Part shown: positions 20,277 through 31,370 of the stretch, piece after piece
How positions within the stretch are numbered: position 1 is the stretch's first letter
How the letters are laid out: each line of letters starts with the position of its first letter
Assembly (NCBI RefSeq): GCF_000372725.1
Contig: NW_005200922.1
Location: 10,777 to 74,776, forward strand
Length of the DNA stretch: 64,000 bases
Source of the DNA: Emiliania huxleyi CCMP1516
Lineage: Eukaryota; Haptophyta; Isochrysidales; Noelaerhabdaceae
Direction: 5' to 3'
Program-made: the position numbers and the translations under genes
The notes under the pieces: model-generated
Databases searched by the model: none
The model's input: only the letters and a program-made list of their open reading frames with translations
Told to the model about the DNA's origin: nothing

Positions 20277-23200
20277 ATGGCCGTGCCTCTCAAGATTCAC
20301 GCTCGTCATCCACAACGGACTGCAATGGCTCGAGGCGTACGGTCGTCGTCGATGGCAAAACGGACTACGACGACTGTGATGGCCATCGCTCTCTCCGCCG
20401 CGCCCATTGCCGACGCGCTCGGCTCCTGCCCGCCGTCGTCGCTGCCGGTCGTGCCCGATCTCACTGCCGACCGCGAGGCGTGCACCGACGACTGCAACTC
20501 CGACGGCTTCTGCTGCACGACCAACGCGGGCGGCTGCGGGCAGATGACCTGCTCCGGTGGCTGCCACCTCGCGTGGTACTCGGACAATGTCAGCGCGTGC
20601 ATCGCTGCGTGCCAAGAGGCGAACTCGGCGGGCTGCACTTACGAGCACCAGCCCTCCAATGACATAACGACGCACACGACGTTTCGAACGTGCACCGGCC
20701 ACGAGGCGTGCGGCTGTCCGGTGGACGGTGACGCCGGCTTCGATCCCGACAACGTGTGGGGCACGAGCAACGACTGCTCGGGTGGCGGCTGCATCCGTGG
20801 CTGCGAGCTTGCGGCGACGACCTTCGGCCACGCATTCTACGGCCGCAGCCTGGCCGACGGCGAGGTGGCCTATCGGCGCTCCCAGACGGGTGGGTACGAG
20901 GCGCAGCTCGCGGACGCGCTGGAGAGCCTGCACTCGCACATCGCCGGCACGGTGGAGCTGAGCGGCGCGCAGCTGGCGACGGAGGCGGCGACGATCGAGA
21001 GGCACGGGCAGCAGCTGGGCGTCAACGAGACGCTGCTGGTGCGCGCGCTCGACCTGGTCGACGCCTTCGAGGCGAGCGCCACGTACGGCTCGCTCTTTGT
21101 CTCGAGCGGGCCGTTCATGCGCGGGCAGGACGTGGGCGACGGGCGCGACACGCACCGTGCCATGCTCGTCGTGCAGCAGGCGCTCATCGACCACGCCTTC
21201 AGCGCGCCCGGCGTCGTCGCCCCGTGCAGCATCCACCTGTTCCAGGGGCGCGCGTGGCTCACCGCCGAGTACGTGCCTGGCGCGTGTGCGCCGCCCTCCG
21301 ACCCGTCGGTGGTGCACAGCGTGCAGCTCGAGCTCGAGCACCCGCTGACGTGGGGCCACCCCGTCGGCTACGGCCATCAGGACGCAAAGAAGCCGACCGG
21401 CCTCTACCTGGCGCCTGGAGCGGTGGCCAACGTGACGGCACCGCCGGCGCTGGCGGCCGCGGGAGGCTTCAAGGTGCTCATCGGCTGCCAGACGCACGAC
21501 CATGCGCCCAAGAACATGCACAAGCGAATGGACCGCGTGAGCGTGACGGCGGCTATCGACGGCACCTCGACGCTCGTGACGAGCCCACTCGGCGGCGGCG
21601 TCTACATCCTGGTGCCGTATGGGGCTTCGCTCGGCGTGCTGAGCGTCGAGATCAGCGGCGGCGTCGTGCGTGCGCCCTTCTTCCGGCGCACGTCCTTCGA
21701 CCAGATGAGCAACGCCAACTGGGTGGCGCGGCGCACTGCGGCCGCGCCGTGGGCCGACTTGGAGACGGACAAGTTCTTGCTCTCGGTGCCGAGCTCGTGG
21801 GTGTACGCGTACGATGATCCGCTCGCCCTGCTCAACACGTACGATCTTGCCATGGATGCCGTCGCAGAGTGGGGCGGCTACCCTCCTGTGCTCCGCGAGG
21901 CCGCCGGGGTTCACACCCTCTACCTGATGCCCGACCTGCTCATCGCGACACCACTCTACGGCACCGGCTACCCGCAGACCAACGTGCTGTACGACCCGGA
22001 GACGGACTATGGCGGCAACTACGACTTTTGGGTGCTGCGTGATCCAGTCGGCTGGCCGACGACGTGGCATGAGCTGGGGCACACGCAGCAGCGGCAGGAG
22101 GCCAAGTTTCAGTACGCAGCCGAGACAGAAGCCATCGTCAACTTCCTGTGGTGCTACGTCGAGCACGTCAAGTTCAGCGTGCCGTTCAACGAGGCCTTCA
22201 AGACGACGCGTGGCGGCGACGGCCAGTACGAGCCCGACGACGCCGCGGTGCACTGGATGATCACGGAGAACTTTCGCAACGGGAACGAGATGAACCGCGA
22301 CGACCCCAACCAGGAGTACCAGTACCAGCACCGCGGATACGCCAAGTACGCCGACATCGCGCGCCTCTTCGGCTGGGACGCGTACACGGGCGCTTACCAC
22401 CAGGAGAACCTCGACTTTGAGGCAGGTGTGACGGGCCCAGGGGCGACGCTCGCCGGCTACGGCTACCAGGCGCGCACGCTGCGCCTCTCGATCCAGGCGG
22501 GCTACGACCTGACGCCCCTCATCCATTTCTGGGGCATCCACCCGCTGGAGCCGGACGCGCTGGCGGCCGAGCACTCGGCGCGCGCGCTGGGGCCGTCGAC
22601 CAAGGTGCGCTGCCTCCTGCTCCGGTACCGCGAGCTCGTGCCGGCCGACAACGCCGAGTTCAATGCCTTCTTCCAGAGGGTCTACCCGGGGCGGCCCAGT
22701 GACCCGAACGACAACCCCGCTTACGGGCGCGGCTGGTACAACGCATGGCGCGACACGTTCAACGAGACGCACGGCGCCGCGGCCAAGGCGCAGGTCGATG
22801 CGGTGCTCGCGTTGTACTTCAGCGGCACGGTCGACTGCGCCAACATCGACACTGGCGGGCCGGGCGTCGACGTGCCCAAGCCTCAGTTCCAGTGGCTGCA
22901 GGACTTCTACGCTGCGCAGGGCTGGCCTGCCGCGCCGCCCTCGCCGCAGTCCCCGCCGCCCATGCCCTCGCAGCCGCCGGCGCCGCCAGCGCTGCCGCCG
23001 CCTCCGATGCCGCCGTCGCCTCCGCCACCATCGCCGCCCTCGCCGCCCGTGCCACCGCCGAGACCACCCCTCCCGCGGCCTCCGCCGCTGCCACCGTCAC
23101 CCCCGCCCACCATCTACGACCTCTGCCGCGCCGACTGCAACGCGAGGGGCACCTGCTGCAACGGCGCCGCCGGCAGCGGCTACACGACGTCTGGCTGCGC

Positions 23201-24247
23201 GGTCAGCTCCTGCCTGCAGGCCTGCCTGCTGCTGCGCACTCCGGACTCGGGCTACCACGGCGACGCCGACGCGGTGCGCGCCTTCTGTGGTGAGGTAACG
23301 GGATGTTCGCGCGGTGGATTCAACCAGTGCGGCTCTTGCGACCACGGCGCAGGACCTGGTGTGGCCACCGACAGCTGCTCCGGCAACTGCAACGACGCGG
23401 CTGAGTGCGTGGTTGGCGCGACCCTCGACATTCCGTCGCCACCCGACCCATCCGCACCTCCGCCAGCACCAGGCAGCTCGCCCTCGCCACTGCCGCCTCC
23501 ACCGTCGCCCCTGCAACCGCCGTCGCCGCCTCCTCCGTTGCCGCCGGCCCCGCCGCCCCCACTGCCTCCGGCGGGTCCACTTTTGCTAAGCAACCCGCGA
23601 ACGTCGGCTGGCTCTACTGCTTTCGCCAAGCGGGTGCACGCACCCGCACCCGCGCTCCATACACGGCGTCCGATACCATGTGTGTCTCACTCCCCTCGAC
23701 TCGTGCTCGCAGTTCTTGGCCAAGGTGACCGACGGCAAAAGCAAGACCTTTGGAAAGAGCAAGAAGAACAAGAAGAACCCGTGGTTCTCCGCCAAGGCAC
23801 CCCGGCGTTCCTCGCGCCCTCTCCCCTTCTCGGGCACTTCAGCTGGCTCCTCCCGCGATACGTTAGGCCACCCTGGAAAATCAGCAGCCCGTCCGCTCCG
23901 TGACCGTCACCCGGGACACAAAGAACAAGCCTTCAAAGGCGAAGAAGTATCTCGAGGGCTTCGAGGTCTGGGTCGGCAAGAAGGCTGGAGAAAGAGCTGT
24001 GAAGTGCGGCGGACCGTTCGCCTGGTCAACGATAAAGAAGGGGCCAGTCACGACGCCGTGTGACGCTGCCAAGTCCAAGTGCGTCTGCCGCAGCCTTTTA
24101 GTCGCCACGCGCCCTACCAGTCCCCGGCAGGCCAGGCAGCAAATTCTTACCTCCCCCTCCCTGCCACGCGTCAGGCACCGCTACGTCACTGTCATTCTCC
24201 CTGGCACCAGAAAAACTCTCGCGTTTGGAGAGATTGAGGTACGTTAG
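20277..24247 (+). CDS. Secreted M60-like zinc metallopeptidase with Cys-rich modules and FTP lectin tail
   Basis: The first exon is open to about 23640. A signal peptide is seen if the ATG at 20352 is used (MAKRTTTTVMAIALSAAPIA). Order: Cys-rich module 1 (CTDDCNSDGFCCTT...), a long beta-rich region, the gluzincin site WHELGHTQQRQEAKF (His about residue 573 from 20352) with a downstream ETEAIVNFLW glutamate, FFQRVYPG, a Pro-rich linker, Cys-rich module 2 (CRADCNARGTCCNG...), and a second Pro-rich linker. Further exons (about 23710-24247) encode a fucolectin/F5-8C-like domain: AKVTDGKSKTFGKSKKNKKN, VRSVTVTRDTKNKPSKAKKY, LEGFEVWVGKKAG and RYVTVILPGTRKTLAFGEIE. M60-like (enhancin-type) peptidases cleave mucin-like glycoproteins; a lectin tail would target glycans. 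Exon borders after 23600 are inferred. Confidence 0.8.
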
Positions 24248-24375
24248 TTCGAGGCGCGAGTCATGCCCTGTGCGAGGATCCCTAGTATACGTCAGCACAG
24301 CATCGGCCCTAGAGTATACACGTAAGGGCAGAGTACCGGTCGCGCCGTGAGCACATTGCGGCGGTACGTGTACGG

Positions 24376-24462
24376 CGGTAAGGTAAGGTAAGGTAAACTT
24401 CTCCACACACACGAGGTGGTGGGGCAAGGGCCAGGCGTCCCTCGCGTCTCTCTTGAGCCCTG
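24376..24462 (-). repeat. Partial (CA)n-cassette repeat in the antenna gene 5' flank
   Basis: The reverse complement reads GCCCCACCACCTCGTGTGTG..GAGAAGTTTACC(TTACC)n, matching the 3' half of the 10701-11075 repeat. It ends about 95 bp before the start codon of the antenna gene. Confidence 0.75.
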
Positions 24463-24557
24463 CGGCCGTATGTTTCGAGTCCCCCCTACACGACCGGGAG
24501 CCCGAACCCGGAGCCAATTTTGTGCATCCAGCTCTCGCCTCTGTCGCTCTCTTCGCC

Positions 24558-25389
24558 ATGCTCAGCTTCTCCACCGGTGTCTCGACGACCTTCGCTGGCG
24601 CTTCGCTCCGCACCGCGCCTCTCTCGCGCACCCTTCCTGCAAAGATGGAGCTCTCGTGGACCGAGTACGATGGGGCCAAGTGGGATCCGCTCAAGCTCGC
24701 AAAGACGCCCGAGAAGTGCGCGAGTTCCCTCTCACCAGATCGCCGCCGCCGCCGCCGCGCATTTCGCCGCCGCCGCCGCACGCACAGCAAAGTTCCGCCA
24801 CGCGGTCGACGTTCGCCCGCCGGCTCAGCAGGCCGACGCCGCCACCGCCGCCCCGTCCCCGCCGCAGGTTTGAGAAGCTGAGGTACGTGGAGCTCAAGCA
24901 CGGCCGCATCGCGATGCTCGCCTTCCTCGGCCACGCTGCCGCCGCCGGCGCCCACCTCCCGGGCAAGCTCGCCGGCGACCTCGCATTCGCCGACATGCCC
25001 AAGACGGGCTTCGCGGCGCTGGCGGCGACGCCGCCGCTCGGGCTGCTGCAGATGTTCCTCTTCGTGGGCTTCCTGGAGCTCAAGGTGTGCAAGGACGTGA
25101 CCGGCACGGGCGAGTTTCCGGGCGACTTCCGCAACGGCGTGGACAACGGCGCCAACCCTCGCCCGCATGCGGTCGTTCAGACTTTTAGTCGCTGCTGATA
25201 GATAGCCGCTTTTCCTCTGCAGGCGCCTGGGACTCCTTCACCCCGCAGCAGAAGCTCGAGAAGCGGTCGAAGGAGTTGAACAACGGCCGTGCCGCTATGA
25301 TGGGCATCCTCGGGCTCATGGTGCACGAGAACTTGGCCGGCCCCGCGTATGTGGCCAACGAGTACTTTGGCCTGCCCGCCCCCTTCTGA
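24558..25389 (+). CDS. Fucoxanthin-chlorophyll a/c-binding (LHC family) protein
   Basis: Three exons (24558-24715, 24868-25148, 25223-25389) give a 201-residue antenna protein. After a short N-terminal targeting stretch (MLSFSTGVSTTFAGASLRTA) come the LHC repeats: helix 1 KLRYVELKHGRIAMLAFLGH, helix 2 LGLLQMFLFVGFLELK and helix 3 KRSKELNNGRAAMMGILGLM with the chlorophyll ligands E..HGR and E..NGR. The C-terminus is EYFGLPAPF. Intron 1 is GT-AG (GAGAA|GTGCGC...CCGCAG|GTTTGAG). Intron 2 is GC-AG (AACG|GCGCC...TGCAG|GCGCC) and both its start and the next exon begin GCGCC. This is a thylakoid light-harvesting protein of red-lineage plastids. Downstream, 25390-26177 holds no recognised gene. Confidence 0.93.
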
Positions 25390-26177
25390 AGGCCGGAGCC
25401 CCGTCCCGCTCGGGGGGGGGGGGGGCAGAGGCCGGACTCTGTGAGCTTCCGGACGATGGACGCCTTCTTCAGTCTTTTACCCTGTGCCCGGCGCCTGTGG
25501 GGTTAGAAGATTGCTGACGGCGCGCCCCCCCCTTTTTCCCTCGCTCTGCGCGTATACGGCTCTATGTCTCTTTTTGGCCACACACCGATCACCGTAACGA
25601 GGTGCCGGTGCACGGTGCTGTGTGTTGTGACTTGTGTGGTCCTGACAATCCACGACCTACACGTGAATCTACAAGTCGACTACCCCCCCGTCCCCGACGC
25701 TACCGGACGCTCGAGGCGGCGAGCGAGAGGCCCGGCGAGAAGCGAGATCGAGCCCCCCGCGAAACCTTCCCCAAACCCCAATCTCCAATCAAAACTTTTT
25801 TGCAAGATGCAAGAACTTCGCGCGGAGTGCGTAGTGCGTGACTCGCCGCCGTGCGCCGAGTGGGCCCGAGTGCGGCGTGCGAGAACCCTGCAGCGTGTCG
25901 CTGTTGGGCTCTCTCGAGAGTTGGCTCTGTGCCCCGGGCACGCCGCGTGATTTGCCCCCATGCCGCATGCGCTGAGCCCTGGCCCTGGACAGTCTGACAC
26001 GTGTGACAGTCTCGAGCGCGTGCGACACACAATGTCAACGACAGTTCACCGGTCCAGGCCAGCGGAGCTCCTCAGTAGCTGTCAAGAGTGCTGTCAGAGA
26101 GCTGCCCCCGACAGCCCGACATGCATCTGTACCTCACGCTCACCGCACCTCCGCGTCTCTCCCGCGACCTGACTACT
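25390..26177. other. Intergenic, no recognised gene
   Basis: Short chance frames on both strands; C-run at 25411-25424. Contains the 3' flanks of the antenna and DTW genes, which converge here. Confidence 0.6.
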
Positions 26178-27471
26178 CTACCCCGCGGCCTTACCGTGAC
26201 TCCTCGGCTCGTGCGGCCGCCCTTCTCTCCGCCGGAGGTTGGCCTCGCGCCGCTCGTCGTGCTTGTGCGCCTGCAGCGCGCCATTGTTCGCCACGACGGC
26301 GGCGATGAACGCGTGCGTCGTCGCCTCCGGCTCGCCAACCTCCTGCAGCAGCAGCGCCGCCGCCTCGACCGTGCAGACGCGCAGCGCCTGTTCACAGCTC
26401 CTCGATTCACAGCTCTTCTATTCACAGCCCCTCAAAGGTGCAGACCCGCAGCGCCTCTGCGTCGCCCGTCGCCCCGGCGGCGACGGTCGCGGCCGAGGCG
26501 GAGGCGTACCTGCGGCGGAGGGACGAGTTGTCCAGCCTTCAATTACTCATCGCAGGAGTCACGGGCGGACGCGTCCTTGTGCAAGGCTTCGCGCTGCTGC
26601 TGCCGCTACGTGGCGGGCGTTGAGCGGCGCTGACGCTGTCTCACCGCGAAGATGGCCGCGGGGCCGAGGGGCGGGCGGGAGGGAGGAGGGCGGACGCGCC
26701 TTTTGGCGGCGCGCTGGTAGACGGAGAGGCTGGTCGGGTGCAGCGCGACGTGGGGAGGGACGTGGGCCGGAGGAAGGCGCCTATACAAGCTTCTTCGCGC
26801 GCGGCTCCGGGAGGGCGACGGGAGGAGGTTGCGTGGCCTGCCCCTTGGTGGCGCCGGCGCAGCGCCCGGAACATGGAGCGCGCGTGGTTGTAGACGCCGT
26901 CCAGCACGACGACTCGCATCAGAGGCCGCGACGCCTCCGCCTCCCCCTCCGCCTCCCCTCTGCCGCCCGCGGCGACCCGCCGCCACGGAGAAGACTGCGG
27001 CAGGCGCCTCTCGACAAACTCGCCCACGGTGAGCGCGCCCTCGCCCGGCCAGAGGAGCATCGTGTGCTGTGGGTCGGCGGCGAGCTCGGCCGCCAGTGCG
27101 TCCCAGTCGGCGCGGCGGCCGTACACAAACACCCGCGCCTGCTCGGGCGGCAGCATCGCCGTCAGCAGCTTTGCGTCGTCGCCGGCGCTCAGGAACTCTT
27201 TGTGGTGCATGAGAATGCAAACGCGAGCGTTGACCGCGAGGCGGAGCGGTGCAAGCTGCGAGCAGATGCACTTGGTTGCCGCATCGTGCCAGCACCTCCT
27301 GCACCGGTTGCTCCGCTCCTCCTCCTTTCGCGCGAGAGCCTCGGTCGCCAGCCTCTCAAAGAGATCGTCCTGGTCACAGCCGCCGGCGCGAAGCTCCTCG
27401 GCGCGCGCCGCCGCGTGGGCGAAGCGCTTGTGCGTAGCGCCGGCGCCGCGCATGGACGCGAGAATTCTCAC
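26178..27471 (-). CDS. DTW-domain tRNA aminocarboxypropyltransferase-like protein
   Basis: Exon 1 (ATG 27471 or 27453) has the zinc-binding CRRCWHDAATKCICSQL, ARVCILMHHKEFLSAGDDAK, the TMLLWPGEGALTVGEF strand and VVVLDGVYNHARSMFRAL, the DTW-position block (DGVY in place of DGTW). The next exons give VALHPTSLSVYQRAAKR, YASASAATVAAGATGDAE and ALRVCTVEAAALLLQEVGEP, ending HGKAAG. DTW enzymes add acp3 groups to uridines in tRNA or rRNA from SAM. Intron 26454-26388 is an exon-copy GC-AG intron (GCAGAG|GCGCTGCGGG...GAACAG|GCGCTGCGCG) with TTCACAGCTC units. It is divergent from the NHL-BTB gene, the two ATGs being only 71 bp apart. Confidence 0.8.
26388..26454 (-). other. Exon-copy intron, TTCACAG class
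   Basis: A 67-bp GC-AG intron. Its first ~20 bases copy the next exon, and three AGCTGTGAATAGAAG-type units end in GTGAACAG|. Confidence 0.8.
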
Positions 27472-27542
27472 ACTGGACGAGACACTCGACCCGACCCAAC
27501 CTGGTCCCGAATCCAGCCAGCTTCGCGGAAAATCGGTGCAAC

Positions 27543-29342
27543 ATGCGTGCGGAATTTTCGGGTTTCACAGCAGCATCCGCTACCGACCCAGGCTCTGTCC
27601 CGAATCCAGCGCAGGCGGCAAATGTGGCGGCAAAAATGGCGTCCGCCGCCCGCAAGCGCGCCCGCACCGGGGGCGCCGGCGGTGAGGCGGACGAGGAGCC
27701 CGTGCCGGTCGCGGATGGCTTCGAGGCGCCCATCTTTGGAGCGCGCGTCGTCGGCCAGGTCACCACGCTGCCGCTCGAGGGGGAAGACGGGCCTTTGGCA
27801 TCGCTGGGTGTCGCGAGTGACCACGCGGGCGCCTGGTTCGTCGCGACCGAGGACTCGCTGCTGCACGTCTCGGCGGCCGAGCGCGTGCGCCGCGTGGCAG
27901 CCTTGCCGGCAAGTGAGGATGACTACACCGTTGCCGCCAGCCCGGACGCGAGCGCGCTGTTTGTGGTGGACAACGGCAACAACAAGATCCGGCGGGTCGA
28001 GGTGGCGACGGGAGAGGTGACGACGCTCGCGGGCAGTGGCGAGGATGGCGACGCGGATGGCGTGGGCGACGCGGCGGAGTTTGCCAGCCCCTACGGAGTC
28101 GCTATCAGCCCGGACGGGAGCGCGCTGTTCGTGACGGACTTCAGCAACCACAAGATCCGGCGGGTTGCGGTGGCGACTAGCGAGGTGACGACGATCGCGG
28201 GCAGTGGCACCAGGGGCAGCACTGATGGCGCGGGCAACGCAGCGCAGTTTGCCAACCCAACTGGCATCGCTGTCAGCCCAGACGGCGGCGTGCTGTTTGT
28301 GGCGGACCACGAGAACCACAAGATCCGGCGGGTTGAGGTGGCGACGGGAGAGGTGACGACGCTCGCGGGCAGTGGCACCAGTGGCAGCACTGACGGCGTG
28401 GGCGACGCGGCGCAGTTCTGCAACCCAGCTGGCGTCGCCATCAGCCCCGACGGCAGCGCGCTGTTTGTGGCGGACTTCCACAGCCACAAGATCCGGCGGG
28501 TGGAGGTGGCGACGGGAGAGGTGACGACGGTCGCGAGCAGCGGCAGGGGCAGCGTCGATGGCGTGGGCGACGCCCAGGAGTTTTACCACCCAATTGGCCT
28601 CGCCATCAGCCCAGACGGGAGCACGCTGTTGGTCGGTTCGAGCGGTGGCCTCCATCACGTCTGCGTGGCGGCGCCTCCTCCGCCTCCCTCCTTTGCCCCG
28701 ATCGTCGTTCCGCCCTCCACCTTCTCCGCCGACATGGCGAAGACGTGGGGCGACGCCTCCCTCCCGCAGGGCATGGTCACCTTCCTTGTCGGCGACGACG
28801 AGGAGCGCATCGAGCACGTGAGCAAGTGCAACCTCTGCGCCCGGTCCCCGGTCTTTCGGACCATGTTCGGCATCGGCATGAAGGAGCGCGACGCCGCCGA
28901 GGTCACAGTGCGCAACACCGACCTCGCCAGCTTCACCGCCCTCGTCCGCTACCTTCTCACCGACCAGTTCGACCTCGGCGAGGAGGAGGGCGGCAGGGCG
29001 CAGCGCGCGCTCGACCTGCGGGAGCTGGCGCAGATGTACCAGGTGCCGCGCCTCGAGCTGCTCTGCGCGCAGGCGCTGCAGGAGAGCGTCGGGCCGGCGA
29101 CCGCCGTGCCGCTGCTCGAAGCGGCGCACACGATGGGCGACGGGCGGCTCCTCGCGCAGTGCCGCCGCTACGTGGCCGACCACGCCGCCGAGGTGCGGGC
29201 GAGCGGCGGCGTGGAGCAGCTGCGCGACTTTGGCGTGGCCAAGGGGCTGCTCGGCGACGCGCTCGACCAGGTGGCGGAGCTGAAGGGGACGGTGGCGGCG
29301 CGCGACGTGGAGCTCGAGAAGGTCCGGGCGGTGCGTGAGTGA
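27543..29342 (+). CDS. NHL-repeat protein with C-terminal BTB domain
   Basis: Intronless, 599 residues (a second in-frame ATG at 27636 starts MASAARKRARTGG and may be the real start). Residues ~125-370 hold four to five NHL propeller repeats of the form NKIRRVEVATGEVTTLAGSG ... YGVAISPDGSALFVTD. A proline linker follows. Then a BTB fold at ~410-490 (GMVTFLVGDDEERIEHVSKC, FRTMFGIGMKER, FTALVRYLLTDQF) and a BACK-like helical tail. BTB proteins often act as cullin-3 substrate adaptors; the propeller would be the substrate-binding part. That role is inferred. An antisense open frame of 667 codons across the gene is a GC-codon shadow. Confidence 0.88.
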   Translation: MRAEFSGFTAASATDPGSVPNPAQAANVAAKMASAARKRARTGGAGGEADEEPVPVADGFEAPIFGARVVGQVTTLPLEGEDGPLASLGVASDHAGAWFVATEDSLLHVSAAERVRRVAALPASEDDYTVAASPDASALFVVDNGNNKIRRVEVATGEVTTLAGSGEDGDADGVGDAAEFASPYGVAISPDGSALFVTDFSNHKIRRVAVATSEVTTIAGSGTRGSTDGAGNAAQFANPTGIAVSPDGGVLFVADHENHKIRRVEVATGEVTTLAGSGTSGSTDGVGDAAQFCNPAGVAISPDGSALFVADFHSHKIRRVEVATGEVTTVASSGRGSVDGVGDAQEFYHPIGLAISPDGSTLLVGSSGGLHHVCVAAPPPPPSFAPIVVPPSTFSADMAKTWGDASLPQGMVTFLVGDDEERIEHVSKCNLCARSPVFRTMFGIGMKERDAAEVTVRNTDLASFTALVRYLLTDQFDLGEEEGGRAQRALDLRELAQMYQVPRLELLCAQALQESVGPATAVPLLEAAHTMGDGRLLAQCRRYVADHAAEVRASGGVEQLRDFGVAKGLLGDALDQVAELKGTVAARDVELEKVRAVRE

Positions 29343-29394
29343 GGGGCAGCGCCCCGCGCCTTGCGAACTTGCGATCGCTCGTCGCCGCTTGGCG

Positions 29395-31320
29395 AAGGCT
29401 TTGCTCAAAAGAAAGAATTTTACAAAAAACTCCGTCAAAAGAAGAATTCTACGAATAAAAGCCCCTCTCACAGCAGACTGGCACGAACTAGCACCACAAA
29501 AGGCACAGCAGACAACGGCCCCTTATGGGCCGTCGAAGAGGCCGTCATACTCCTCCGGCCTCGCCCCCCCTTCCCAACCCTCCCCTGGCTCAGGCTCCTC
29601 ATCCTCGCGGCGCGCAGTGCGCACCCCGCCCCGCGAAGACGAACCCTTCCGCCGGCGTGCCTCGCGGGACTGCCGCCCGCTGCCGCCGCCCTTCCCCCCC
29701 TCCGCTGCCCGCGCCGCCTTCTCCGCCGCCCGCGCGGCCGCCTTCGCCTCCTCCGCCGCTAACAGCGCCTCCCTCCGCGTGACCCCTATGGGCCCCTTGC
29801 GCATCCAGGAGAGGTCGCGCGAGCGACCTATCCAGGGGTTACTCGGATACGGCGCAACGTAGCCGCTGCGCAGCTCCGAGTAGTCGCCAACGCCCCCCCC
29901 CAAATAGCCCTCCAAGCAAGCATCGCAGACCCACTCGCCTAGCTGAGAGATCTCAGAACTCTCGCCGCGCCAGATCTCCTTCTCCGCCGCCTCCATCTCC
30001 TCTCTCGACCAGCCCCCCAGCTCCGACCAGCCCTCACGCAACGCCCGGCGCCACAGCCACGGCTCCACGCCAAACTCGTCGTAAAAGCGCCCAAAGCAAT
30101 CCTGACACTCGAGGCCTGGGCCTCGAGCGTCCTCCGCGGAGACGGGGTTGTCCGTGCTCGCGCCCGCCCACTCCTCGAGCGTCGCCGCCACGAGCGCCCC
30201 GTAGACGGCGTCGACCGCTGCCTCCGCCAACGCCTCAGCAGCCGCCTCGCCCGCCTCAGGACCCGTGGCCTCATCTAACAGAATGAAAGGGTGGGGCGCG
30301 CCGGCAGCGTCCGAGACCGGCGTCTCGGGCGGGGTAATGCCGGCGGGCCCCCAATATGGGGCACGTCCAGGTCCATCAGCAGCGAGCGAGGGCGGGCCGC
30401 CCTCCTCCCCCTCCGCCGGCGCCGCGCCGCCGGTGGAAACCTCCTCCACGGGGTTGGGCCGCTCAGCAGCCAAACCCGCCGCGGTGTCGGGCACCTTCTC
30501 GAGCCCCCCCCGCGACCCCTGGCGCCACGGCCGCGCCGCCCTCGGCGGCGCCGCGGCGCCTTCCGTCCGCCCTCGACCTCCTCCTCCCCCCCCGCGGCGG
30601 TGATCGTCCCATCGCCGCTCTCCGGCAGCGCGGGCTCCAAGGGGTCCAAACTGGATCCCTCGGTCCCACCTCCGGACCCACCTTCAGCGGCCTGCGCGTC
30701 GCAGGCACCGCCGTCCGCCTCTTCGGGGCGCGCGCCGCCGCGGCCCTCGCCGCCAGCCGCTGCCCCGCCACCAGCCGCCTGATCGCCAGCCGCCACCCCA
30801 GCCGGGGTGTCGCCCAGCGACAAGCCGCTGAGGGATGCCAAGACCGCAGCTGCGTCCCCCCAGCCCCGCCGGCCGAGAAGAGCTTGGCGGAGCTTCTCCG
30901 CCTGGCGGTCGTGGATGTCGAGCGAGCCGATGCCCTTCTCAGCGACCTCGTCGAGGAGGTCACCAGCATCGCCAATGCCCAGCTCCGCGAGCCGCCCCTC
31001 ATACCTGCGGTAGAGGTTGTCGGCGACGCGCGCGCGCTTGAACAGTCAACAGAGCCGCGAGCGGCTCTCCCAGGTCGATGGCGGGCGAGGCCGCCATCGA
31101 AGGCCTGGTGCCCGGCCGCGTGGCCCCCGGGCTGCGGGTGGGTGCTCGCTGTGGCGGCCGCCGAGAGGGCAGAGAGCGGCGGCAGGCCGCCGGGGGAACA
31201 AAAAAGAAAATTCCAGAATTGTCGCCGGGGGAACAGAAAAAGAATTTTACAACGAGGCGAAACCCTGTTCGAAGAGAGAGTGGACCTGAGCAGAGAGAGA
31301 GAGAGAGAGAGAATTCTTGA
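29395..31320 (-). mobile_element. Unclassified dispersed element, copy A (fossil)
   Basis: Shares its first ~700 bp with copy B at 45477-46440. It carries a protein-coding region starting MAASPAIDLGEPLAAL, with a Gly/Ala/Arg-rich middle, and in this copy a separate downstream frame (29523-30494) with two CxxC pairs (LECQDCFGRF; EWVCDACLEG) and a basic tail. A segment with GCTAGTTCGTGCCAGTCTGC lies after the coding part here and before it in copy B, which suggests a terminal repeat. The frame is gag-like in style but family assignment is open. The copy is broken, with a few interruptions, and moderately old. Confidence 0.5.
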
Positions 31321-31370
31321 TACGAAACCACGACGACACACACCAGTCGACTCGCATCGGTTGCCTCCAT
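31313..31370 (+). repeat. Dispersed repeat, second copy
   Basis: Matches 4036-4095 (GATACGAAACCACGACG to GGTTGCCTCCA). Preceded by a (GA)n run at 31289-31312. Confidence 0.75.

Noticed and set aside
20148-22772. Antisense open frame of 874 codons under the M60 gene
   Set aside because: Arg/Val/His-rich composition typical of the reverse frame of GC-rich coding DNA; the plus strand has clear domains.
24098-25168. Antisense 356-codon frame under the antenna gene
   Set aside because: Reverse shadow; the plus strand carries intact LHC helices and splice sites.
27468-29471. Antisense open frame of 667 codons under the NHL-BTB gene
   Set aside because: Mirror of a high-GC3 coding strand with repeat structure; no domain signal.
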